Positions 8,261 through 16,986 of a stretch of DNA of 64,000 nt are shown one piece after another. The position numbers and the translations under genes were made by a program. Within the stretch, counting starts at the first letter, position 1; every line of letters begins with the position of its first letter. The notes beneath the pieces were generated by a model. That model was not told the DNA's origin. It saw only the letters and a program-made list of their open reading frames with translations, and did not search any database. Origin of the DNA: Roseithermus sacchariphilus (lineage in GTDB: Bacteria > Bacteroidota > Rhodothermia > Rhodothermales > MEBIC09517); the NCBI GenBank assembly GCA_003285105.1, contig CP030158.1:2958664-3022663 (forward strand), written 5' to 3'.

Positions 8261-9658
8261 ATGGAAAGGTTCGGACCCTACCTGGCCGTACTGCTCATCA
8301 TGACGGCCGTGTTCAGCGGATGCGCCACCAAGCAGGCACTGAAGCGAGCCAATGCTGCGCTGGAGGAGGGAGATTATATGGGGGCTACACAGAATGCTCT
8401 GGCGGCGCTGGAGCGCAAAGCCGACAATGAGGAAGCGCAACATCTGCTGACTCAGGCCTACCAGCCTGCCATCGAACAGGCCGAGGCCGAGCTTGCAACA
8501 CTGGCCCAGAGTGAGAATCCGGAAGATCTGGGTAGAGTCGTGCAGGGGTACGAGCAGCTCGTAGACCTCAATGATCAGGTGGAGAGGCTGAGTTCGCTGG
8601 AAACACCGAACTACGCCCCGCAGCTGGATCAGGCCCGGCTTGATGCAGCCGCAGGGTACTACAGGCAGGCCATAGAGGTCGGACGTGAGGCCGGGGAGGA
8701 TCGGGTGAAGAACAAACAGGCGGCCCTTCTTATGAAGCAATGTCAGGAATTTGTGCCGGGTTATGAGGATGCTCCCGATCAGTACCAGGCCTTCCGGGCC
8801 AGGGCTACCACACGTCTCGCCGTCGTGCCATTTTCCAACAACAGTGGCCAGTACAACTACGGAGCCATCGAGCAAATAGTGGCCGATCAGGTCATCTCCA
8901 AATTAAACCTGAATCCCGAATTTATGGAGTTCGTCGAGGTCGTGTCCCTCTACGGCATCGCTGAACCGCGCGACATTGCCGCAGCACAGGCTGGCGGCGT
9001 GGTGTCCGGGGCCTCAGCAGGGGCCGATCAGAGCCAGGGAATGCAGCTCGGGTTCAGTTGGCAAAAAGCCGTGCTGGGGCTCCTGGGTATGAACGAGGAG
9101 ACGGCTGGCAATTCTACCACGGAAGACGGGACGACGTCTCCGCAAAGCCCATCGGTGTCGCAGGGACCATCCCTGGAAGAACTCATTGCCGAAGTCGACC
9201 CGCACCTCCTCTTGGTCGGGCAGATTAGCCAGGTGTTGCTAGAGCCGCCTCAAACGTCGACGGTCTCTCGTACCGAGAAGGAGGAAGTAACCGTGAAGGT
9301 GGTCAAGGAGCCCTGTCAGGGTAAGCCAGACAAAACCTGCAAGCGCGAGATCAAGGCAGAAGTGCAGGCGGCTGTTACGCAGTATACCCTCAAGGCCACG
9401 ACTACGCTCGTCTCATCCTATCAGATCATTGACGCGGATTCGAGGGGGGTTCGCCATACAGACAATGTCACGGCAGATCACACCTATGTTCACGAGTGGG
9501 TGCGTTTCCGGGGCGACGAGCGGGCGCTTTCCTATACGTCGAAGCAACTGAAGGACAATAAAGCCAACGTCATGGCTTCTCAGTCTGAGCGTCTGGCGGT
9601 GGTCCTCGACGAACTGTCCAACCACATCGTTCGGGCTGCCCAGACGCACGTGTATTGA
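8261..9658 (+). CDS. CsgG/LpoB-like outer-membrane lipoprotein with TPR-like N-terminus
   Basis: 465 residues. The start is fixed by AAGGAGG five bases upstream and by a lipoprotein signal peptide with lipobox FSGC (Cys at about residue 20). The N-terminal ~170 residues are helical and TPR-like (ALEEGDYMGATQNALAALE). A central strand/helix block (TTRLAVVPFSNNSGQ, then AIEQIVADQVISKL) resembles the CsgG/LpoB/FlgO class of periplasmic lipoproteins. A low-complexity Ser/Thr-rich insert near residues 280-310 is followed by a domain with DPHLLLVGQIS. Assignment to CsgG itself is not secure. It is followed by a second lipoprotein and an OmpA protein on the same strand, suggesting an envelope complex. 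Confidence 0.65.
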   Translation: MERFGPYLAVLLIMTAVFSGCATKQALKRANAALEEGDYMGATQNALAALERKADNEEAQHLLTQAYQPAIEQAEAELATLAQSENPEDLGRVVQGYEQLVDLNDQVERLSSLETPNYAPQLDQARLDAAAGYYRQAIEVGREAGEDRVKNKQAALLMKQCQEFVPGYEDAPDQYQAFRARATTRLAVVPFSNNSGQYNYGAIEQIVADQVISKLNLNPEFMEFVEVVSLYGIAEPRDIAAAQAGGVVSGASAGADQSQGMQLGFSWQKAVLGLLGMNEETAGNSTTEDGTTSPQSPSVSQGPSLEELIAEVDPHLLLVGQISQVLLEPPQTSTVSRTEKEEVTVKVVKEPCQGKPDKTCKREIKAEVQAAVTQYTLKATTTLVSSYQIIDADSRGVRHTDNVTADHTYVHEWVRFRGDERALSYTSKQLKDNKANVMASQSERLAVVLDELSNHIVRAAQTHVY

Positions 9659-9762
9659 TCGGCCTTGAGCAGGGGTTGAGGCGGGGGAAGGACCAGATAC
9701 GTTGGCCTGGAGCAGCTTCCAGTACCTGCTCCGTGAACCTCATCCAAATGAATGATTGCATC

Positions 9763-10191
9763 ATGAAACGAACGCGGCACACCGCCCACCTTCTCCTGCT
9801 CAGCTTGCTCGTGGGGGCTTGTGGAACTACCGATTCAGGTTTTGAAGATGACTGTGATCAAACCGTCGAGCTCGCCCTGGGCCAGCCCTATCAGGCTGTA
9901 TTGAACGCCCAGGATTGCAGGCGTGAAGCCGATGATACCGCCTTCGATCAGTATCGCTTCGTCCTTGACGAAGAGCTGAGTATTCAGATCGATATGATGT
10001 CCGTCCAATTCAATTCCTTTCTGTGGTTGTATGACGACGACGGTGACCTGATCGAATCCGATGACAACGACGGGAATGCCAACAACGCGCGTATCACACG
10101 CGTCCTGCGGGCGGGGACTTACATGATCCATGCCAACACGCACGAGTCCATGGGGGCATATACCCTGCTCGTGCGCCCGTCCATTCCATAG
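9763..10191 (+). CDS. Small lipoprotein with PPC-like domain
   Basis: 142 residues. The ATG at 9763 gives a lipoprotein signal peptide with lipobox VGAC. The mature part is a single beta-rich domain resembling bacterial pre-peptidase C-terminal (PPC) domains: QYRFVLDEELSIQIDM, LWLYDDDGDLIESDDNDG, LRAGTYMIHA. The Asp-rich loop suggests calcium binding. PPC domains normally sit at the end of secreted proteases; here the domain stands alone with no catalytic part, so a structural or binding role is more likely. It lies between the CsgG-like lipoprotein and the OmpA-like gene. Confidence 0.7.
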   Translation: MKRTRHTAHLLLLSLLVGACGTTDSGFEDDCDQTVELALGQPYQAVLNAQDCRREADDTAFDQYRFVLDEELSIQIDMMSVQFNSFLWLYDDDGDLIESDDNDGNANNARITRVLRAGTYMIHANTHESMGAYTLLVRPSIP

Positions 10192-10245
10192 GGGATCCAC
10201 GGTCCTTTGGATGCCTCATTTCTGATCATTACTCCCCCAAACGTC

Positions 10246-11571
10246 ATGCGTCACTTCTCAACCCTCACAAAGCTTGCCGTATGTCTCGCGTTTCTGGTCT
10301 TCCCCGTGGCCGTTAATGCTCAGTCCGATTCTGTAGGGTTGGCTACGGCCTCCACTCAGGAACAAGTGCAGGAGTTGCTGGCCTTTCTGGAGCAAGGTGA
10401 GTCCTTCGACGAGCGAACGCTTACCTTGCAGGACATCTCGTTCGAACTCGACGAGGCCCGGCTCGATGTGCAGAGCAAATCGTATCTGGACGTGGTCGTC
10501 CGCCTGATGAACCAGGTCGAGAACGTGAACCTGAATATTACCGGGCACACGGATAACCAGGGAGAGGCGGCTTACAACCTGGACCTCTCTTCGCGGAGAG
10601 CCAGGGCAGTCCGTTCCTACCTTGAGTCACACGGGGTCGATGTCAGCCGCCTGGAGGCTCGGGGAGTAGGCGAGTCACAACCCATTGCCGACAATGCCGA
10701 AGAGTCCGGCCGGGCGTTGAATCGCAGGGTCGAGCTTACCTTTGTCAAAAAAGCAGACGTGGCCAGGGTGCAGGATGTGCTCGTGCTGAGGTCGGGTGAA
10801 CGCCTCGGCGTCATTATCATCGCCGTGGGCGCCGATGTGATTACTTACCGCTCGATCACCGACGGGCAGCGCCACGAGATTTCTAAAGACGAGGTTGAGA
10901 AGGTGATTTATGCTTCGGGCGAGGAAATCGCGTTCGAACCGTCCGACCAGGTTGCCTCCGCTTCGGTATCGACCTCGATGCGAGGGGCTCCCCAAGATGA
11001 GACGCCCACTTACCCCGATCGTATCCGCTTTCTCGGCAGCGTGCGAGGCAGTACAGGACTCGTGTTGGGCTTCCCGAATGGTAACCTGGGCGATGTGGTT
11101 GGGGAGGATGTGAATGAGGATGTGGCCGGGACGCCCGGGACCGGGTTCGGCATCACGGTGCTGTTGAACTACTCGTGGACAGAGCGACTGGATGGTATGT
11201 TGCAGGCCGGATTCATGTATTTCGGAGGTAACCGGTATGACTTCGGGTTCTTTGATGTCCAGTATTCCTACGAGGCTGTGCCGCTCCTCGTGGGGGCACG
11301 GTACTATCTACTGGACAGGGAGAACATGGTGGTGCATGCCGGGGCGATGACGGGCATCCACCTGTTTCGGGTAAGCGCGGAATACGTGGGGTTCCAGAAC
11401 GGAACGAGCGATGAGAGTGAAACGCAGTACAAATTAACGGTAGCCCCGGAGGTCGGCCTCCAGGTCGGGAAGATCGATGCGTCCGTCGGGTATATGTGGT
11501 ACATCGATGGAGGGTACGCGAGTCTGCGAGTAGGATACACCGTACCGCTGACCCATCTCTTCAGTCGATGA
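10246..11571 (+). CDS. OmpA-like protein with N-terminal peptidoglycan-binding domain and C-terminal barrel
   Basis: 441 residues. A signal peptide ends near VAVNAQ. The OmpA-C peptidoglycan-binding domain comes first (about 60-180): LNITGHTDNQGEAAYN, LSSRRARAVRSYL and NRRVELTFVKK are its hallmarks. A short strand-rich segment (LVLRSGERLGVIIIAVG, HEISKDEVEKVIYA) resembles domains that describe cell-surface gene expression. The rest (about 265-441) looks like an outer-membrane barrel ending in GYTVPLTHLFSR. The order is the reverse of classical OmpA, where the barrel is first. It probably links peptidoglycan to the outer membrane. Confidence 0.8.
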   Translation: MRHFSTLTKLAVCLAFLVFPVAVNAQSDSVGLATASTQEQVQELLAFLEQGESFDERTLTLQDISFELDEARLDVQSKSYLDVVVRLMNQVENVNLNITGHTDNQGEAAYNLDLSSRRARAVRSYLESHGVDVSRLEARGVGESQPIADNAEESGRALNRRVELTFVKKADVARVQDVLVLRSGERLGVIIIAVGADVITYRSITDGQRHEISKDEVEKVIYASGEEIAFEPSDQVASASVSTSMRGAPQDETPTYPDRIRFLGSVRGSTGLVLGFPNGNLGDVVGEDVNEDVAGTPGTGFGITVLLNYSWTERLDGMLQAGFMYFGGNRYDFGFFDVQYSYEAVPLLVGARYYLLDRENMVVHAGAMTGIHLFRVSAEYVGFQNGTSDESETQYKLTVAPEVGLQVGKIDASVGYMWYIDGGYASLRVGYTVPLTHLFSR

Positions 11572-11601
11572 GCCAGAATGGAGGCTCATCGGCAGGCCCC
11601 T

Positions 11602-11717
11602 TTGCGGCCGGTGTGTGCTCTGTGGGAATGCGGTTGGATCACCAGGCTCGAATGCAGCCGTTGGATGGCTGCAAGGCTTCGGAGGTTGGTCCGGCCGCTT
11701 GCACACACCGGCCGCAA
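11602..11717. repeat. Inverted repeat between convergent genes (possible bidirectional terminator)
   Basis: The 17-base arm TTGCGGCCGGTGTGTGC at 11602-11618 is perfectly complementary to 11701-11717. The ~80-base interior contains a second perfect hairpin (TGCAGCC at 11653-11659 with GGCTGCA at 11667-11673, 7-base loop). It sits between two converging genes, so it could form nested stems in either transcript. There is no run of T, so it is not a classic intrinsic terminator. Confidence 0.55.
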
Positions 11718-11771
11718 GCCCCTGGGTCATCCATTCCAACGAGGGGCCGGAAGAGGCGCATCGATGAGGAG

Positions 11772-13316
11772 TCAACCGAGCCACCAGTCCCGGTCCAGTG
11801 AACGATACTGTATGGCTTCGGACAGATGCTCGGGGCGCAGATCAGGGCTGGACGCCAGATCTGCAATCGTGCGGGCCACCTTGAGGATGCGGTCGTAAGC
11901 CCGTGCACTGAGGCCCAGGCGCTGGATGGCCAGCTTCATGAGTCGTTGTCCGGGTTCATCCAGACGGCAGTGTTGTCGGACGAGCTGTGCGTTCATCTGG
12001 GCGTTGCAGTAGGTGCCCGGGTGCTCCTTGAAGCGTGCTGCCTGGATGGCTCGTGCGGCGACGACCCGTTCCCTTACGGCAGCCGAGGGTTCCCCCTCGC
12101 CTCGCTTGTTGAGCTCCTCGAAGGGAACGGGCGTGACTTCGATGTGCAGGTCGATGCGGTCCAGCAACGGGCCGCTGATGCGTGCCAGGTAACGTTGTAC
12201 CTGAGGAGGGGCACAGACGCAGGTACGCACGGGGTCGTTCAGGTGGCCGCAAGGACAGGGGTTCATGCTGGCAACCAGCATGAACCGCGCCGGATAAGAC
12301 ACGGTTGAACGTGCCCGGCTGATGGTGATGGCTCCTTCCTCCAGCGGTTGTCGCAACACCTCGAGCACCTGACGCTTGAATTCGGGGAGTTCGTCGAGGA
12401 ATAACACCCCGTTGTGAGCCAGAGAGATCTCGCCGGGCATGGGATTGGCCCCCCCACCACAGAGTCCGGCGTCAGAGATCGTATGATGAGGCGCGCGGAA
12501 CGGTCTGGTGGCAATGAGGCCCTGTCGACCTCCGAGGCGACCACCGACCGAGTGGATCTTGGTCGTCTCCAGAGCTTCATCAGGAGAGAGGGGGGGCAGA
12601 ATCGTGGGGAGCCGCCTGGCCAGCATGGTTTTCCCCGATCCGGGTGGGCCTACCATGATGACATTGTGCCCGCCTGCCGCTGCGACCTCCAGCGCACGCT
12701 TTACATTTTCTTGCCCCCGGACGTCGGCCAGATCAACCGGGTATCTGCGTGCATCCTCAAAGAGGGCGGAAAGGTCGCGACGGAAGGGACGCGGCGATGG
12801 GTGCGTCTCGGTAAGCAAGTCGTACGCCTCACCGATGGTGCGAATCGGAAAGACGTCGATGCCGTCGACCACGGCGGCTTCGGGGGCATTGGCTTCTGGA
12901 ACGATGACGGCGCGGACACCGTCGGCGCGGGCCCGGATGGTCATGGGCAGAACCCCCCGCACGGGACGTACACGGCCGTCGAGGGCCAGTTCGCCCGTGA
13001 TGAAGACCGCTCGCAGCCGTTCTGGAGAAATACGTTGCGTGTCCGCGGCCAATAGCCCGATGGCAATGGGCAGGTCGAAGGCTGCGCCTTCCTTGCGTAC
13101 GTCGGCGGGAGCCAGGTTGACGGTGACGGCCCCGCGAGGTACGGGCAGACCGTTCGTTTTTAGCGCGGCCCAGATGCGATCTCGGCTTTCCCGTACGGCG
13201 CCATCGGGTAAGCCCACCACGGTGTAACGGGGGAGGCCAGACTCGATGTGGGTCTCGATGGAGATGGGCAACGCATCGACCCCGAGGGTCGTGCTGCTGC
13301 GGACCTGGCTGAGCAT
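11772..13316 (-). CDS. comM: YifB/ComM-family Mg-chelatase-like AAA+ ATPase
   Basis: 514 residues, the usual family length. An N-terminal ChlI-like domain starts MLSQVRSSTTLGVDALP, which fixes the start; about 40 upstream codons do not match the family. A central AAA+ domain has Walker A GPPGSGKTM and Walker B VLFLDELPEF. A Cys-rich insert (NPCPCGH, CVCAPPQV) precedes sensor motif LDRIDLHIEV, and a C-terminal Mg-chelatase subdomain follows. ComM is a hexameric helicase that promotes branch migration during natural transformation. It lies downstream of the ExbB/ExbD genes and converges on the OmpA gene. Confidence 0.93.
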   Translation of the reverse strand: MLSQVRSSTTLGVDALPISIETHIESGLPRYTVVGLPDGAVRESRDRIWAALKTNGLPVPRGAVTVNLAPADVRKEGAAFDLPIAIGLLAADTQRISPERLRAVFITGELALDGRVRPVRGVLPMTIRARADGVRAVIVPEANAPEAAVVDGIDVFPIRTIGEAYDLLTETHPSPRPFRRDLSALFEDARRYPVDLADVRGQENVKRALEVAAAGGHNVIMVGPPGSGKTMLARRLPTILPPLSPDEALETTKIHSVGGRLGGRQGLIATRPFRAPHHTISDAGLCGGGANPMPGEISLAHNGVLFLDELPEFKRQVLEVLRQPLEEGAITISRARSTVSYPARFMLVASMNPCPCGHLNDPVRTCVCAPPQVQRYLARISGPLLDRIDLHIEVTPVPFEELNKRGEGEPSAAVRERVVAARAIQAARFKEHPGTYCNAQMNAQLVRQHCRLDEPGQRLMKLAIQRLGLSARAYDRILKVARTIADLASSPDLRPEHLSEAIQYRSLDRDWWLG

Positions 13317-13492
13317 GTCGGGCGCGGGATGAACACAAACAAGCGCTTGTGTAGACACGCCCATCGCATCAGCATAACGTTCCCCGACCCGTAACCATAC
13401 AGTGCACCTGTGCTCATCGGGGAGGTGCAACGCGCCTCCGGGCACGTTCCATCAACAACAGGCTGCTGGATCGGAAAAGGCAGATCGCCGCC

Positions 13493-13897
13493 TCACCGGA
13501 GGCCTTCGCGTTCGGTGGCCATCAGCACACGCATCTGCAGGGCCTTCGCAATGTTGCCGACGTAGGCGAAGTCCTTGATCGTCGCGTCCTCATCGGCGCG
13601 GAGCAGCAGCGCCGTGCGCGTGCCCTGAGCCTGGCGGATGGCGTCGAGCAGGGCTTCACGCGGAACCTGGCGGCTGTCGACGTAGAAGCGGCCGTCTTCG
13701 GTGATGGCAACGCTCACGTACTGGCCCTCGGACGGCGCGGCGGCGTCGGCCTGGGGCAGGTCCACGCGGATGCCGAACTGCGGGATGAAGTTCGAGGTCA
13801 GCAGGAAGAAGACGAGCAGCAGCAACACGATGTCCGTCAGCCCGGCGAGGCTGAAGGTCGAGAGGGGCTTCCGGGACGTGGAGAAGTTGACCGGCAT
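13493..13897 (-). CDS. exbD: ExbD/TolR-family biopolymer transport protein
   Basis: 134 residues. A short cytoplasmic N-terminus precedes one membrane helix with the conserved acidic residue that uses proton motive force (LTDIVLLLLVFFLLTSNF). The periplasmic domain (VSVAITEDGRFYVDSR, LLLRADEDATIKDFAYV) matches ExbD/TolR. With the ExbB homologue upstream it would form the inner-membrane motor that energises TonB- or Tol-type partners. It is the last gene of the envelope operon, about 110 bases after exbB. No TonB gene is visible in the window. Confidence 0.92.
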   Translation of the reverse strand: MPVNFSTSRKPLSTFSLAGLTDIVLLLLVFFLLTSNFIPQFGIRVDLPQADAAAPSEGQYVSVAITEDGRFYVDSRQVPREALLDAIRQAQGTRTALLLRADEDATIKDFAYVGNIAKALQMRVLMATEREGLR

Positions 13898-14008
13898 GGC
13901 AGGCAGGGCAGGCGGTGCGCGAAAGCGGCAGCGATGGGCGAGCGCGGAGCCGAGGCAGGAGCACCGGGGCGTGCCCGTCCTGGCCCTGCGGCGCCCGACG
14001 GGGTCCCG

Positions 14009-14728
14009 TTAATACAGGCCTTCCTGGTGCGGCATGGGGGCGGGCTCTTGCAGCAGGTCGATGAAGGCCGTGGCCGAGCGCTCCATGTCGTTGACGATCC
14101 GGTTGATCCGGTTCAGCAGGAGGTTGTAGAAGAAGACGGCCAGGATGCCGACGAGCAGCCCGGCGGCGGTGGTCAGCAGGGCTTCCCAGATCCCGCCGGC
14201 CAGGACGCTCGGGTTCACGTTGCCCTGCAGGTTCTGGATCTCCTGAAACGCCTTGATCATGCCGGTCACCGTGCCGAAGAAGCCCAGCATCGGTGCGATG
14301 CCGGCGATGCTGGCCAGGAGGTCGGTGCGTTTCTCCAGTTCGAACGCTTCGTACTTGCCGGCGGCATGCACGGCGTCCTGGATCTCGGAGATGGGCCGGC
14401 CGAGCCGCTCGAGGCCCTGTTTGAGGATGCGGGCGATGGGCTTGTCCTGGGCTTCGCAGAAGGCGAGCGCCCCGCGGATGTCGCCGCTCTGCACGTAGGC
14501 CCGCACGCGCTCGGTGATGCTCCCCGGATCCGCCTGGGCCCGGCGGACGGTCAGCAGCCGCTCGACGAACAGGTAGATCGTCAGGATCGACAGGAGCAGG
14601 ATGGGCACCATCACCCAGCCCCCACGCATCAGGGTGTCGATGACGGTCATCGAGTCGGAGGCTGCCTGGAGGGAATCGGGCGGCAGGGCTTCGAGGGACT
14701 GAGGGACCGCCTCTTGCAACAGCAGCAT
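14009..14728 (-). CDS. exbB: MotA/TolQ/ExbB-family proton channel protein
   Basis: 239 residues. The start at 14728 gives a short periplasmic N-terminus and a first membrane helix (WVMVPILLLSILTIYLFVE). A cytoplasmic loop and two further helices follow; the family signature LGFFGTVTGMIKAF and the GLLVGILAVFFYNLLL helix are clear. ExbB pentamers surround the ExbD dimer and conduct protons. The ORF could extend upstream by 41 codons, but those are low-complexity and overlap the 3' end of the SPOR gene. Confidence 0.92.
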   Translation of the reverse strand: MLLLQEAVPQSLEALPPDSLQAASDSMTVIDTLMRGGWVMVPILLLSILTIYLFVERLLTVRRAQADPGSITERVRAYVQSGDIRGALAFCEAQDKPIARILKQGLERLGRPISEIQDAVHAAGKYEAFELEKRTDLLASIAGIAPMLGFFGTVTGMIKAFQEIQNLQGNVNPSVLAGGIWEALLTTAAGLLVGILAVFFYNLLLNRINRIVNDMERSATAFIDLLQEPAPMPHQEGLY

Positions 14729-14798
14729 GGTCGTGAACACAGACGTTGGTGGACCGAAACGGTGAAACGAAGGGGATCGGGACGGGGGCGTGGCGGCC

Positions 14799-16492
14799 TC
14801 ACATGCCCGGGCGGACGCGCAGGATCCAGGTGTCTGCCGGGATGGCATCACCCAGGCGCTCCCGCGCTTGCTCGGCGGCGTTCTGGTCGGGGAAGGCGCC
14901 GACGGCTACGCGATAGCGCGTTACGTCTCCAGATGTTTCCGTCAACAGATCGACGGGGTACCCCTGCGCGCGAAGTCGGTTCGCGTATCGTTGCATTTCT
15001 TGCTCGGCCCGCTCTCGGATGGTCCAGGAGGCGACCACGAGCGTCCAGACGCCGGCGTTGCGGTCGATGGCCGTGGCCGGCGCGTGGGTGGAGGTCGGCG
15101 GGGTCGCCGCCGCGGTGGCCGGGGACGTCGCCCCGGCTTGCGAGGGACCGGTGGTGGCGGGGCCCGGGTCGGCTGCGGCCTCGTCCGGCCCAGTGGGCTG
15201 TTCGCCGTCCTCGGTGGGCTGTTCGCCGTCCTCGGTGGGGATCTCGGTGGTCGAGGGCGGGGGCACGGGTTCCTCCCGGGTGATGGGGGGGGACCCCGCT
15301 CCGGGGTCGGACGGGCCGTCTCCGCTGAGCGCGGGGATCAGCCAGAACCACGCCAGCGCGGCCAGGATCACGACGGTGGCGCCGCCCATGATCCAGAGAA
15401 GCCACGGGCGCGAGGGCTCGCGGTCGCGGCGGTCCGCATGAACCGCGCGGGGGGGCGGGAGGGAGCGGGCGGCGGCGGCACCGGTGTCGGCTCTGGCGTC
15501 GGCTCTGGCGCCGGCGGCTCCGCGGGTTCCAGCAGATCCACCTCCGCTTCGGGTTCGAGATCGGGCGTGGGTTCGGGTGCGTCGACGTCCAGGGTCGTCA
15601 GCGTGCCGGTTTCCCCGGTCGCGTCGTCTTCTTCCGGCTCCTCCACCTCGAAGTCGGAGGGCGTCCATTCCTCGAAGAAGGGGCTGGACGACTCGGGCGC
15701 CGGCTCGGGGGGGAGGGGTTCCAGTTCGGGCGCGGCGTCGGCGAAGGGGTCTTCCGGGAAGTCGGGTTCGGGGGCGCCTTCCACGGGCAGGCGCACGGCC
15801 GGGAGGGGACCGGCCGGCTCCTCCGTCGGTCGGGGCTCGTCGTCGCCGGCGTCCGTGCCGGCGTCCGTGTCGGCGTCCGTGTCGGCGGTCAGGTCGGGTT
15901 CGTCGTCGGCGTCCGCCCGGCGAGTCTCCTCGAAGCCGGCCAGAACGGAGAAGTCGGCTTCCTCGTAGGGCACACGGGAGGAGGGGCCGAGGGGATGGTC
16001 TTCGTCGTCCGGTTCGGGGGGATACCAGGTGTCCCGCTCGGCCTCGTCGAGCACGGCGTCGAGGTCGGCGTCGTCGGCGTCGTCGGGTGCAGCGGACTCC
16101 GTGGCAGGCGCCTCGGAGGGCGGTTCCGGGGGGGTGTCCGGGGTGGCGTCGGCCCGAGGTTCCGGCGGGGCCTCCGGTTCTGCCGGAGCATCCGGGGTGA
16201 GCGTGGGGGGGGCCACCACTTCCTGCTTGCGGAACGACGTGGGAGCGCTGCCGACGGTCACCGGCTTGAGGCCCGCATAGCGCTGGTTGACCGCGATCGC
16301 CAGCGCCGGATCCGGCTCGAAGGTCAGCCCGTCGGGGCCGGTGTGGAACCGGCCCAGGCCAGGCACCGAGGCGTTCCCCTGCGCGTCGAGTTGTTCCTTC
16401 ACCTGCGCGATCAGGTGGGACAGCGCATCCCGGGCCTCGTCCGGCTCCAGGTCCAGACGCCGGGCCAGTTGGTCGATGAGTGACGTTGCCAT
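14799..16492 (-). CDS. HU-like/SPOR-domain membrane protein, frame broken at a 7-C run
   Basis: Two overlapping frames together make one protein of a type common in Bacteroidota. The first frame (from 16492) encodes an N-terminal HU/CCDC81-like domain (about 1-75; ASVPGLGRFHTGPDG) and a long acidic, Pro-rich linker with short repeats (DTDADTDAGTDAG). The second frame supplies a membrane helix (WLLWIMGGATVVILAALAWF), another linker with a duplicated TEDGEQP unit, and a C-terminal SPOR domain (WTLVVASW, YRVAVGAFPDQNAAEQA) that binds denuded peptidoglycan. The frames join at a run of seven C on this strand (15449-15455). One extra C would give a 564-residue protein. This may be a sequencing or assembly error, phase variation or programmed frameshifting. 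Confidence 0.8.
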
Positions 16493-16504
16493 AGGTACCG
16501 GGAG

Positions 16505-16702
16505 TCAGTCCTCGGGAGAGAAGGCCACGATGTCGCGGGGGGGCTCCATCACCATCTGACCGTCCCGCTCTTCGAGGCGGCTGTCCTGATGTTCGACGAA
16601 GAAGGTGCCCAGGCCGGGCAGGTGTGCGTCGTCGCCGTGCATGAGGGCGGTCCGAACCAGGTCGGCCACGGCGGCGGCGACTTCATCGAGGGTGTGCGTC
16701 AT
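16505..16702 (-). CDS. Small HU/CCDC81-like domain protein
   Basis: 65 residues. The ATG at 16702 (MTHTLDEVAAAVADLV) gives a protein nearly all made of the HU-like fold: a helical N-terminus, then LPGLGTFFVEHQDSRLEE, the same turn seen in the N-terminal domain of the SPOR protein 12 bases downstream. Its role is unknown; it may bind DNA, or dimerise with the HU-like domain of the SPOR protein. Upstream codons in this frame look non-coding. Confidence 0.7.
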   Translation of the reverse strand: MTHTLDEVAAAVADLVRTALMHGDDAHLPGLGTFFVEHQDSRLEERDGQMVMEPPRDIVAFSPED

Positions 16703-16890
16703 GATGGCACGATGGGGAGAGCGGAAGACTTGCCGGAGGGGGCGCTCGCACGGCACGTGCCGAGGCCCGGAGAGATCAGGCGTGGAGCGGGCAGGGGGCC
16801 GGGGAGGAGAGGGGGGCACAGACCCTCCGCAGGCCGTCGGGCCACCGGTTGGAGGCCGGTGCATCCTCCATGCCCTGCCATCCACAATCG

Positions 16891-16925
16891 TTGTTAAGAT
16901 AGTGTATTCTCATCGCCAAAGGAAA
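16891..16925 (-). promoter_or_regulatory. AT-rich patch, possible promoter for the HU-SPOR-ExbBD genes
   Basis: This is the only AT-rich stretch in the ~280-base gap upstream of the small HU-like gene. On the minus strand it reads TTTGGCGATGAG, then AATACACTATCTTAAC. The pieces resemble the Bacteroidota TTTG and TAnnTTTG boxes, but their spacing is short. It is weak evidence only. Confidence 0.25.
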
Positions 16926-16986
16926 GCCGGGCGAGGCGTCAGGGAGGGGCCGGACCGGGGGCAAGGTCCTCGCTCCGCACGAGGGT

